A program made the position numbers and the translations under genes. The notes beneath the pieces were generated by a model. It saw nothing but the letters and a program-made list of their open reading frames with translations, was not told the origin of the DNA and did no database searches. 64,000 nt of DNA from positions 4,898,001 through 4,962,000 of the forward strand of contig OZ244829.1 in the NCBI GenBank assembly GCA_965220415.1, written 5' to 3'. Shown here piece after piece: positions 25,730-33,920 of the stretch (position 1 is its first letter; every line of letters starts with the position of its first letter). This stretch comes from JAJDTR01 sp965220415 (GTDB lineage: Bacteria > Poribacteria > WGA-4E > JAJDTR01).

Positions 25730-27028
25730 CTATTCCGTTCTCAATGCCTCAACCGGTGATAGTTCCGACGCTCGAATTGCAGGATACAGCCCAAAAAAGA
25801 TGCCAATTGCGGCTGAAACTGCCACCGAAATAACCATCCACTCCGTTGATATTATGGCGGGCCACTCCGGTACAATCTTGACGATGCTAACAGCAATGTG
25901 CGCCATACCTTTGCCCGCAAGGACGCCCAACCCGAGGCCGATCAGTCCCCCCGCGCTGCACATTAAAACAGCTTCGACCAAGAACTGAAAGAGAATGTCT
26001 AGCCGCTTGGCACCGATTGCTTTTCGTAGGCCGATTTCCCGAGTGCGCTCAGTGACCGACACCAGCATCATGTTCATAATGCCGATACCGCCGACGAGCA
26101 ATGAAAATCCGGCAATTACACCAAGCGTGATTTTAATTACCTTGCTAATCTTCTCCAGTTGCTCCATGCCTTCCTTCAAAACCCAGACGTTGAAAAAATT
26201 ATCTTGGTTATGGTGTCTTTTCCTAATGACAGATTTTACCTCCTCGGTTGCTTTGTCAAGCAGGTCGGCACTCTTCGCGTGAACAGAGAGCATGACAACT
26301 CGGTCGTTTCCCGTGAACCGCTGTTGAACGGTCGTAAGGGGCATGAAAATGATGTTATCAAGGTTCCAACCGAAGCGTAGGCTTCTGCCACGCGACATCA
26401 TCGTGCCAACAACGGTGAAGCGTTCAGTACTCCGATCCTGCTTCTCTCTCTCCCATCGGCGGTAACCGGTGCCGCGAGCTATCTTTATTTCCTCGCCAAT
26501 CGGATTGCGATTGCCAAACAGTTCACTCACGACTTCCGACCCGAGAACGCAAACCTTCGTACGGTTGTTGATGTCTTCAGTCGAGATGAATCGTCCCTGT
26601 TGGACGTCCCATTGCATAGATGCCGGGAATGAATCGTTAACGCCATTATATCCGGCGCGAGTTTCCGTTCCATCGGCGGATTGAACGAGAACACCTCGCC
26701 ACTGGGGTATTCTGGGCACGACCAATTTTACAGAAGGACATTCGGCTTCAATAGCTAACACGTCGTCATATTCAAAATATTCGCTACTCCGGTTCGGCAC
26801 CCATCGATTGCCTTTTCTTATGTGGGAGCTGCGATACATCGTGAACTGATTAAGACCGCCCAGTTTTTCGGCGTCTTGGAGGACAACAAGCTTGGCGCCA
26901 TCGCCAATTGCTATCATCGCAAGTACAGATGCCACGCCGATAATGATGCCGAACATAGTCAGCAGCGAACGCATCTTATTTATGCGGATTGCAGCGAATC
27001 CAACTGAAATTCCCTCTACAAGTCTCAT
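25730..27028 (-). CDS. MacB/FtsX-type ABC transporter permease, second copy
   Basis: The 432-aa product is a clear paralogue of the permease at 23952 with the same layout: an N-terminal helix after SLLTMFGIIIGVASVLAMI, a periplasmic core, and a C-terminal MNMMLVSVTERTREIGLRKAIGAKR block ending ASELSPVEALRTE. It could form a heterodimer with its neighbour, as in other two-permease MacB-like systems. No ATPase gene lies between 17 kb and 38 kb, so the motor subunit must be elsewhere or shared. The 470-bp gap to the next permease holds R2 and R6 repeats, so continuous transcription is uncertain. Confidence 0.9.
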   Translation of the reverse strand: MRLVEGISVGFAAIRINKMRSLLTMFGIIIGVASVLAMIAIGDGAKLVVLQDAEKLGGLNQFTMYRSSHIRKGNRWVPNRSSEYFEYDDVLAIEAECPSVKLVVPRIPQWRGVLVQSADGTETRAGYNGVNDSFPASMQWDVQQGRFISTEDINNRTKVCVLGSEVVSELFGNRNPIGEEIKIARGTGYRRWEREKQDRSTERFTVVGTMMSRGRSLRFGWNLDNIIFMPLTTVQQRFTGNDRVVMLSVHAKSADLLDKATEEVKSVIRKRHHNQDNFFNVWVLKEGMEQLEKISKVIKITLGVIAGFSLLVGGIGIMNMMLVSVTERTREIGLRKAIGAKRLDILFQFLVEAVLMCSAGGLIGLGLGVLAGKGMAHIAVSIVKIVPEWPAIISTEWMVISVAVSAAIGIFFGLYPAIRASELSPVEALRTE

Positions 27029-27330
27029 CCGAGCCCTCTTACATTATGGATCGCCAGACCGAAAATATCAGCATTATTTGACGATGGGGTTAAGCATTGG
27101 TTTACCCACCGAGTTAATCGTGAGACAGCCCCACTTCGACAATACCACAGATATGACAATCGACTTGAGCATATGCTAATCCTAGTGTTATAATTCCTTC
27201 TCGTGGAATACAAGCGTTGGCACCCGCGTATAGTTCCGAAGAACGTCTAGATTCGTCAGGGAGATGAGAAGGGAGTTTTAGTATAACAGTTTATGCTCAA
27301 ATTGGGAAGAAAGAATGCGTGAATGGACAG

Positions 27331-27560
27331 AGGAAACGCATCTAATTTAGAGGATGTCTCATAGCGGTAGAATTTACGATTAATGTTGGGTTTCACTCAT
27401 ATTTTTGGCATATTCATGCAAAGTGGGGACTCGGAAACGCCTCTAAGATTAACGATCATTAACGAATTTCGTTCAACCCAACCTACGATCTTTAGAAAAC
27501 TTGCCACAAACTTAGCCTGATTTTCTCTTTTGCCGAGCAGAAAATTTAGATGCGTTTCCC
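27331..27560. mobile_element. R3 MITE-like element, copy 1
   Basis: This ~230-bp element has inverted ends AGGAAACGCATCTAA and TTAGATGCGTTTCCC and no gene. Near-identical copies are at 37075-37309 and 49878-50108. It lies 57 bp upstream of the hydrolase start. Confidence 0.75.
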
Positions 27561-27617
27561 ATGCGCCAATTGAGGGATAAAAGATAGGAAGGTTGAAAGG
27601 AAGGAAGGACGAATTTG

Positions 27618-28505
27618 ATGGAGACGTTTTATATTGAGGTTGAAGTTTCACCAATTGGCAAGATTCCCGTTTTTGTAAGAAGATGGGGCAGCAGCAGACG
27701 GAAAATAGTTCTTGTCCATGGCTGGATGGATTCAAGCCGGAGATGGCATCGACTCGCGCCGTACTTGGCATCTCAGTATGAAGTGTGGGCGTTGGATTTG
27801 CCCGGCTGCGGTCACACCCCGCTGATTCCACAGGGTCATGCGACGTTAACGATGTACTCAAAAGTTGTCGCAAGTTTATCAGAGCAAATCTCTAAAGGAA
27901 AGGCGCTGCACGGCGTCATGGGCCACTCAATGGGTGGAATATTGTCGCTATTGCTCCTCAAGGCGCCGTACCTTGCGGTGAGACGAATTATCGCGTGTGG
28001 TCCGCCCATCAAGGGAGTAAACTACTTAAAACCTTTAGCGAACCGGACGCATTTTGTCGCCATGTGCTTGCGCGTATTTCAAACATTTCGAGCAGGAGTT
28101 AGAAGACTTACTGCCGAGCGGGTTACCCTAGGCGCCCATGGAGTGCCGGGGTTTCCTAAGGATGGCCGACGAATCTTGCCGGATGCCTACGCGGATGCCC
28201 TTACGGCTGCTATCCTTCTGAAGCAGACATGTAACTACAATCTTTATGGCGACCTCCAGGTTCTTCAAGAGAACGCATCGCAGGAATTGGCATCTTTAGA
28301 TATTGGGTTTCGGTGTTCCAATACGGCTACTTTCATCGTGCGCGGTCAACATGATCCCTTTTGTTCCCATCATGCCGCACTACAACTCGCAGAGGCGCTC
28401 GGGAGTGAATTCCATGAGGTTCCGGGATCCTTGCATGTACCTTTTGTTGAGCGGCCTGGCGCTACCTATCCCGTTCTAAGGAAATTTTTAGATCGAAGTT
28501 ATTGA
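27618..28505 (+). CDS. Alpha/beta-hydrolase
   Basis: The 295-aa product starts at ATG 27618, with GGAAGGA about 9 nt upstream. Alpha/beta-hydrolase marks are VLVHGWMDSSRRWHRLAPYLA (oxyanion region), ALDLPGCGHT, the nucleophile elbow GHSMGG, the acid VRGQHDPFCSHH, and the catalytic His in GSLHVPFVERP. No signal peptide is present. Substrate unknown; lipase/esterase or C-C hydrolase are possible. The stop overlaps the fxsA start by one base (TGATG), so the two are translationally coupled. Confidence 0.88.
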   Translation: METFYIEVEVSPIGKIPVFVRRWGSSRRKIVLVHGWMDSSRRWHRLAPYLASQYEVWALDLPGCGHTPLIPQGHATLTMYSKVVASLSEQISKGKALHGVMGHSMGGILSLLLLKAPYLAVRRIIACGPPIKGVNYLKPLANRTHFVAMCLRVFQTFRAGVRRLTAERVTLGAHGVPGFPKDGRRILPDAYADALTAAILLKQTCNYNLYGDLQVLQENASQELASLDIGFRCSNTATFIVRGQHDPFCSHHAALQLAEALGSEFHEVPGSLHVPFVERPGATYPVLRKFLDRSY

Positions 28506-28891
28506 TGTTTCTCAAACTCCTTCTACTCTTCATCGTCACGCCCTTGGTTGAAATGGCAATCTTGATTGAGTTGGGCAGACGTTTAGGCACGTGGCATACC
28601 ATAGGAATCGTCCTCCTGACCGGCTTGATCGGCGCCTCTCTTGCGAAGGCTCAAGGACTACAGGTGTATAGGAATCTCACGACGTCTTTGTATAATGGAG
28701 AGTTCCCACACAATCATCTGATAGAAGGCCTCTTGCTTTTCGTCGGAGGCGCACTTCTCATCACGCCTGGGGTGTTAACCGATATTGTCGGATTCGTTTT
28801 GGTGCTGCCGTGGACGCGGCGGATGGTGCGCGAACAAGTGAAATCACAACTAAGAAAGCGTTTGATTTACGGCGGGAACAGCTCACATTAA
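28505..28891 (+). CDS. fxsA: FxsA-family membrane protein
   Basis: The 128-aa protein has the FxsA pattern: LLLLFIVTPLVEMAILIELG, GTWHTIGIVLLTGLIGASLAK, GLLLFVGGALLITPGVLTDIVGF, and a basic C-terminus. Three to four membrane helices are evident. E. coli FxsA affects phage T7 exclusion by F plasmid; the general role is unclear. ATG 28505 overlaps the upstream stop. Confidence 0.88.
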   Translation: MFLKLLLLFIVTPLVEMAILIELGRRLGTWHTIGIVLLTGLIGASLAKAQGLQVYRNLTTSLYNGEFPHNHLIEGLLLFVGGALLITPGVLTDIVGFVLVLPWTRRMVREQVKSQLRKRLIYGGNSSH

Positions 28892-28899
28892 CGCTAGGA

Positions 28900-30561
28900 A
28901 TGAAAGTCAATATTATGATATACCGGATGTTTGTTTACATTTTCAGCTTTATACTTTTGCTCGCTTTTCAGTCTTCGGATGCATCTAATCACCTACCCCA
29001 ATTTGTTGACATTACGAAGGAAGCCGGCATTGATTTCGTTCATAACAGCGGTGCATTCGGCGAAAAATATCTGCCTGAAACAATGGGATCAGGGTGCGCA
29101 TTCATAGACTACGATAACGATAACTGGCAGGACCTCCTGTTGGTAAACGGCAAAGACTGGGAGGGCCACCCGACCGAAAAACTTCAAACTATGCGCCTTT
29201 ACCGAAACACCGGGACTGGTGCTTTTGTCGATGTTACCAAGAAGGCGGGGCTTGATGTGCCTTTATATGGGATGGGTGTTGCGGTGGCTGATTATGACAA
29301 CGATGGCGATGCAGATTTCTATATCAGTTGTCTTGAGGCTGACCGCCTATTCCAGAATCAAGGGGACGGAACATTTACCGATGTGACCGTAAGTTCGGGA
29401 ATCAGAAATCCCGGGTTTGGGACGAGTTGCGCTTGGTTCGATTATGATCGGGATGGCAATTTAGATTTATACGTTGCCAATTACGTTGAATGGACAATTG
29501 AGACCGACATATTTTGCACGCTAGACGGAACGAATAAGTCGTACTGTACGCCAGAATCTTACAAAGGGCAATCCAGCCGGCTTTTTAAGAATCGGGGTGA
29601 TGGGACTTTCGCCGATGTGTCACGAATCGCGCGAATCGAGGACCCGGAGAGCAAATCGCTAGGCGTCTGTATCTTTGATTTCGACGACGATGGGTTTCCC
29701 GATATATTCGAGGCAAACGATACTCAACCCAACAAACTCTATCGGAACAATGGGGATGGAACCTTTATTGAAATGGGGATGATCGCCGGCATTGCCTACA
29801 GCGAAAACGGTGTTGCGACGGGCGCCATGGGCATTGACGCAGGGGATTACGATGGAAGTGGCAGAGAAAGCCTTGTCATCGGCAATTTTTCTAACGAGAT
29901 GATCAATCTCTATCACAACGAAGGAGATTTCTTCATTGACGATGCCCCGGTTGCCTATATCGGGAGCCCGAGTTTGCTAACACTCACGTTTGGCTGTTTC
30001 TTTTTCGATTTCGATCTTGACGGTAAGCTTGACATTTTTACCGCTAATGGACATGTCGAGAACGAGATTAACGCCGTTCAGAGCGAGGTTACTTATGCGC
30101 AATCACCCCATCTATTCCGCAATCAGGGGAAGGGAAAATTCACGGACGTTGCGATGCGCGTCGGTACAGATTTTTCAATCCCGATTGTTGGACGTGGGGC
30201 AGCCTACGGAGATATTGACAACGATGGCGACTGGGACCTCCTCGTTACGACATCCAATGGACCGGCACACCTCTATCGCAATGATGGAGGCAACAACAAT
30301 AATTGGATTAAGCTGAAACTCAACGGGACAAAAAGCAATCGTGACGGTATCGGCGCGAAGATAACGATACATGCCGCATCCGGTACGCAGACACGCACCA
30401 TCAAGAGTGGCTGCAGCTACTGTTCTCAGAGTGAGCTTTCTGCCATCTTCGGAGTTGAGGATGGCAGCCGAATCGAATCAATCGAGGTTGCGTGGCCCAG
30501 CGGAACCGTCGATAATTTGACCGGAGTGAGTCCGAACCAACTAATTGTCGTTGAGGAGTAA
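28900..30561 (+). CDS. Exported CRTAC1-like protein (FG-GAP/VCBS repeats with ASPIC/UnbV domain)
   Basis: The 553-aa product starts at ATG 28900; ATG 28915 is also possible. An N-terminal signal helix is followed by at least five FG-GAP-type repeats with calcium-binding DxDxDG loops (FIDYDNDNWQDL, VADYDNDGDADFY, WFDYDRDGNLDLY, IFDFDDDGFPDIF, FFDFDLDGKLDIF, YGDIDNDGDWDLL). It ends with an ASPIC/UnbV domain (GIGAKITIHAASGTQTRTIKSGCSYCSQSE; VEVAWPSGTVDNL). The fold is a beta-propeller. Such proteins are secreted or surface-bound and abundant in marine and sponge-associated bacteria. It probably continues the hydrolase-fxsA operon (8-nt gap). Confidence 0.9.
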   Translation: MKVNIMIYRMFVYIFSFILLLAFQSSDASNHLPQFVDITKEAGIDFVHNSGAFGEKYLPETMGSGCAFIDYDNDNWQDLLLVNGKDWEGHPTEKLQTMRLYRNTGTGAFVDVTKKAGLDVPLYGMGVAVADYDNDGDADFYISCLEADRLFQNQGDGTFTDVTVSSGIRNPGFGTSCAWFDYDRDGNLDLYVANYVEWTIETDIFCTLDGTNKSYCTPESYKGQSSRLFKNRGDGTFADVSRIARIEDPESKSLGVCIFDFDDDGFPDIFEANDTQPNKLYRNNGDGTFIEMGMIAGIAYSENGVATGAMGIDAGDYDGSGRESLVIGNFSNEMINLYHNEGDFFIDDAPVAYIGSPSLLTLTFGCFFFDFDLDGKLDIFTANGHVENEINAVQSEVTYAQSPHLFRNQGKGKFTDVAMRVGTDFSIPIVGRGAAYGDIDNDGDWDLLVTTSNGPAHLYRNDGGNNNNWIKLKLNGTKSNRDGIGAKITIHAASGTQTRTIKSGCSYCSQSELSAIFGVEDGSRIESIEVAWPSGTVDNLTGVSPNQLIVVEE

Positions 30562-30719
30562 AAGACAGTAATTTTCCGCCAATACATACGCCAAATCGGC
30601 ACACCTCCTACCCGTTAGATTTCATCCTGTCAATCTGGCACGTCGCACAGCATGTAGACTGCCGAAAACACGCCTTTTTCCTCTCGAAATTGTTGGCATT
30701 TATTCTGCACTAGAATGGA

Positions 30720-30885
30720 TATACTCCGCACTGTCGGAAATTGCGTCTTCTGTAGGAGCGATCTCCAGGTCGCGACCCTTGTACGAGGGAACTCCGATTC
30801 CCGACCTGCTGGTGCTACGTAAGTCCTATTAGAAACAATTATTTCTAGTAAAAAGAAAGCGCAACAATACCCGGCGCAAAGTATA
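30720..30885 (-). mobile_element. R1 MITE-like element, copy 2 (inverted)
   Basis: TATACTCCGC at the left and GCGCAAAGTATA at the right bound 166 bp that match 2869-3032 in reverse. It ends about 50 bp before the clpB start and may therefore lie within or next to the clpB promoter. Confidence 0.75.
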
Positions 30886-30935
30886 GCTAACAATTTGAGC
30901 AAAACTACCAATCTGTGAAAGAGAGGAATATCACA

Positions 30936-33506
30936 ATGAGATTTGACCGATTAACAATAAAATCACAAGAAGCCTTGCAGGCTGCGCAAGATTTCGCGAG
31001 CCAAGGGAGGAGTCCCGATGTTAGTGTCGAACACTTACTGATCGCTTTAATCGATCAGCAAGAGGGAGTTGTAACTCCGATTCTCCAAAAATTAGGAGTT
31101 GATGTACAAGCCATAAGATCGGAGGTCGATGATGCGGTTCGAAAGGGACCTCAGGTTCAAGGAGGCAGCCAAGAACTGCGCGTTTCGCCGGCGCTGACGG
31201 CAGTATTTGACAGGTCTTGGAAAGAGGCGACCAACCTAAAAGATGAGTACGTCAGCACGGAGCACCTGCTAATCGGATGCGCGGAGGACAAAAATTCCTC
31301 GGTCGGGAAGACTTTAAAAAACCACGGCGTCACGAAAGATAAGATTCTTAAAGCCTTGGTCGATATTCGCGGCGGACAACGTGTTACAGATCAGAACCCT
31401 GAAGACAAATATCAGGCGCTAACAAGGTTCGGGCGGGACCTAACCCAAGAAGCAATGTCCGGGAAGCTCGATCCTGTTATAGGACGGGACGATGAAATCC
31501 GCCGAGTCATGCAGGTATTGTCTCGTCGGCGCAAGAATAACCCCGTGTTGATTGGTGAACCGGGAGTTGGCAAAACTGCCATTGTTGAAGGGCTTGCACA
31601 GCGCATAGTCGATGGCGATGTGCCCGAGAGTCTGAAAAACAAGCGTCTCATAGGACTCGATCTCGGCGCAATGATTGCCGGGTCGAAGTATCGCGGCGAG
31701 TTTGAGGACCGGCTAAAGGCGGTGCTTAAGGACATTGAACAATCTGAGGGGGAGGTTGTGTTGTTCATTGATGAACTCCACACAATTGTCGGCGCAGGGG
31801 CAGCAGAGGGGGCGGTGGACGCTTCCAATATGCTAAAGCCCGCGTTGGCGCGCGGCGAGTTGCATTGCATTGGAGCAACCACCCTTGATGAATACCGCAA
31901 ACACGTCGAAAAGGATGCGGCATTAGAACGGCGTTTTCAGCCTGTCATGGTTGAGGAGCCATCGGTTGAAGACACAATCGCTATTCTTCGCGGGCTCAAA
32001 GAGCGCTATGAAACGCATCACGGCGTTCAGGTGCAAGACAACGCAATTGTCGCGGCGGCTGTGCTCTCGAAGCGATACATTGCCGATAGGTTCCTGCCCG
32101 ACAAGGCTGTCGATCTGATTGATGAGGCAGCTTCACGGTTACGAATTGAAATTGATAGCGTACCGGAAGAGATTGATGAGGTAGAACGCCGCATCACCCA
32201 GTTAGAGATTGAACGGCAAGCACTTGAAAAGGAGGAGGATACCTCCTCTCAGGAACGCTTGGCAAAGTTGCTAGAGGAGCTCGCCGAGTTGAAGGAAAAG
32301 GGGAGTCATCTCAAAGCGAATTGGCAGAATGAAAAAGAGGATATCCAGCGCGTTCGTGACCTGATGGAGCGGATCGAAGTGCTGAAGATTGAGGAGGAGC
32401 AGGCGCAACGTTCAGGCGATCTCGCCAAGGCTTCACAGATTCGGTATGGGGAACTGTACGAACTTGAAACTCAACTTGCGGAGGCGAAGAAGGACGAGCA
32501 ATCTACCCACATGCTGAAGGAGAGGGTCGATCAGGAAGATATCGCCGAGATTGTTTCCAGATGGACTGGACTTCCAGTTTTCCGGTTAATGGAGGGTGAG
32601 GTCAAAAAGCTGCTTCACATGGAGGACCGACTCAAAGAACACGTGATTGGACAGGATGAAGCGGTTGAAGCCATCTCTAACGCCATCCGGCGCTCGCGCG
32701 TTGGACTGCAAGACCCCGAGCGGCCGATTGGTTCTTTTGTTTTCATGGGACCAACAGGTGTTGGAAAGACGCATGTCGCAAAGTCACTTGCGGAATTCCT
32801 GTTTGACGATCAGGACGCCATGGTGCGAATCGACATGAGCGAGTATATGGAGAAGCACACCGTATCAAGGCTTGTCGGCGCACCGCCGGGGTATGTCGGC
32901 TACGACGAGGGCGGGCAACTGACGGAAGCTGTCCGTCGTCATCCGTATTGCGTCGTCTTGTTTGACGAAATTGAAAAGGCGCATCCCGATGTGTTCAACA
33001 TTCTGTTGCAGATGCTAGATGATGGTCGATTAACGGATGGGCATGGGCGCACGGTGGATTTCAAGAACACTGTGGTGGTCATGACGTCAAACATAGGCAG
33101 CCAGTGGATTAGCGACAGCAAACTGACAGCCGAGGAACTTAGGTCTCGCGTGCAGGAAGCATTGCAGCAACAGTTCCGTCCCGAATTTCTGAACCGTATC
33201 GACGATCTTATCATTTTCGATAGGTTGGGCTTGAAGGAGATTAAGCAGATTGTGACGCTTGAACTCGATGTGCTTAGCAGTCGCCTGGCGGACAAAGAGG
33301 CTACGCTGTCCATGACGGAACCAGCAAAGGAGGAACTCGCAAACCGTGGTTATGACGAGGTTTACGGCGCGCGGCCATTGCGTCGGACTATTCAGCGCGA
33401 CATCCTGAATCCGCTTGCCATTCAGATGCTTGAGGGACACTTCGGCGACGGGGTTGGAATTGAGGTTGATTTCGAGGATGGGGAGTTCGTTTTTCGCGAG
33501 GTGTGA
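30936..33506 (+). CDS. clpB: ATP-dependent disaggregase ClpB
   Basis: The 856-aa chaperone starts at ATG 30936 (GAGAGG upstream), not the in-frame codon at 30915. The order is an N-terminal Clp_N repeat domain (MRFDRLTIKSQEAL), the first AAA+ module (GEPGVGKTAIVEGLA, VVLFIDELHTIVGAG), the coiled-coil M-domain (about 405-525) specific to ClpB, then the second AAA+ module (FMGPTGVGKTHVAKSLA, VVLFDEIEKAHPDVF) and D2-small. It resolves protein aggregates with DnaK, whose gene is convergent 414 bp downstream. No CIRCE or heat-shock operator was recognised upstream; the R1 element occupies that space. Confidence 0.97.
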   Translation: MRFDRLTIKSQEALQAAQDFASQGRSPDVSVEHLLIALIDQQEGVVTPILQKLGVDVQAIRSEVDDAVRKGPQVQGGSQELRVSPALTAVFDRSWKEATNLKDEYVSTEHLLIGCAEDKNSSVGKTLKNHGVTKDKILKALVDIRGGQRVTDQNPEDKYQALTRFGRDLTQEAMSGKLDPVIGRDDEIRRVMQVLSRRRKNNPVLIGEPGVGKTAIVEGLAQRIVDGDVPESLKNKRLIGLDLGAMIAGSKYRGEFEDRLKAVLKDIEQSEGEVVLFIDELHTIVGAGAAEGAVDASNMLKPALARGELHCIGATTLDEYRKHVEKDAALERRFQPVMVEEPSVEDTIAILRGLKERYETHHGVQVQDNAIVAAAVLSKRYIADRFLPDKAVDLIDEAASRLRIEIDSVPEEIDEVERRITQLEIERQALEKEEDTSSQERLAKLLEELAELKEKGSHLKANWQNEKEDIQRVRDLMERIEVLKIEEEQAQRSGDLAKASQIRYGELYELETQLAEAKKDEQSTHMLKERVDQEDIAEIVSRWTGLPVFRLMEGEVKKLLHMEDRLKEHVIGQDEAVEAISNAIRRSRVGLQDPERPIGSFVFMGPTGVGKTHVAKSLAEFLFDDQDAMVRIDMSEYMEKHTVSRLVGAPPGYVGYDEGGQLTEAVRRHPYCVVLFDEIEKAHPDVFNILLQMLDDGRLTDGHGRTVDFKNTVVVMTSNIGSQWISDSKLTAEELRSRVQEALQQQFRPEFLNRIDDLIIFDRLGLKEIKQIVTLELDVLSSRLADKEATLSMTEPAKEELANRGYDEVYGARPLRRTIQRDILNPLAIQMLEGHFGDGVGIEVDFEDGEFVFREV

Positions 33507-33548
33507 TTCGTCTATATCACGAGGGTTCCGGTAGAACAAACAGCAGCA

Positions 33549-33592
33549 AAAAGCGCCTCCTTTTCAGTGATATACTGATGGGAGGCGCTTTT
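33549..33592 (+). terminator. Rho-independent terminator of clpB
   Basis: AAAAGCGCCTCC and GGAGGCGCTTTT form a 12-bp stem with a 20-nt loop. Confidence 0.88.
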
Positions 33593-33629
33593 CTAGTGGG
33601 GGTAGAGATTGTTCCTGTTTGTACATCGC

Positions 33630-33830
33630 GGTAGGTCCGGTTTCCTAATCGAACCGGTGTTTATTCAGTCGTGCAGGTGCGGTTGGAAAGGAATCTCTAT
33701 CGTACGGGATTGACTATGGGATCTCTATCGCCTTCACTATCCGTTCAGTTGATCGCTCATTATTCATTCGCTTGATTGCAGGGGATTTCTATCGCCCGCG
33801 TTATCCACTTGGTTGATCGCACCCTACAGA
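33630..33830 (+). repeat. R6 cluster nested in a palindromic repeat
   Basis: 'GGTTGGAAAGG' begins a run of R6 subunits (33686-33822) that ends TTGATCGCACCCTACA. The outer words are the split palindrome seen whole at 6831. At least three GATC-ending subunits are present. Confidence 0.6.
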
Positions 33831-33874
33831 TTTCCGTATTGTACAAAGTCGAGTTTCGGCCATTGTGAAAAAAA

Positions 33875-33906
33875 GAAACCGAGTTTTCAGGAAAAACTCG
33901 GTTTCT
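33875..33906 (-). terminator. Terminator of dnaK
   Basis: AGAAACCGAGTTTT pairs with AAAACTCGGTTTCT. Read on the minus strand it is followed by a long T run, 15 nt after the dnaK stop. Confidence 0.88.
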
Positions 33907-33920
33907 AGCGCTAATCGGGT

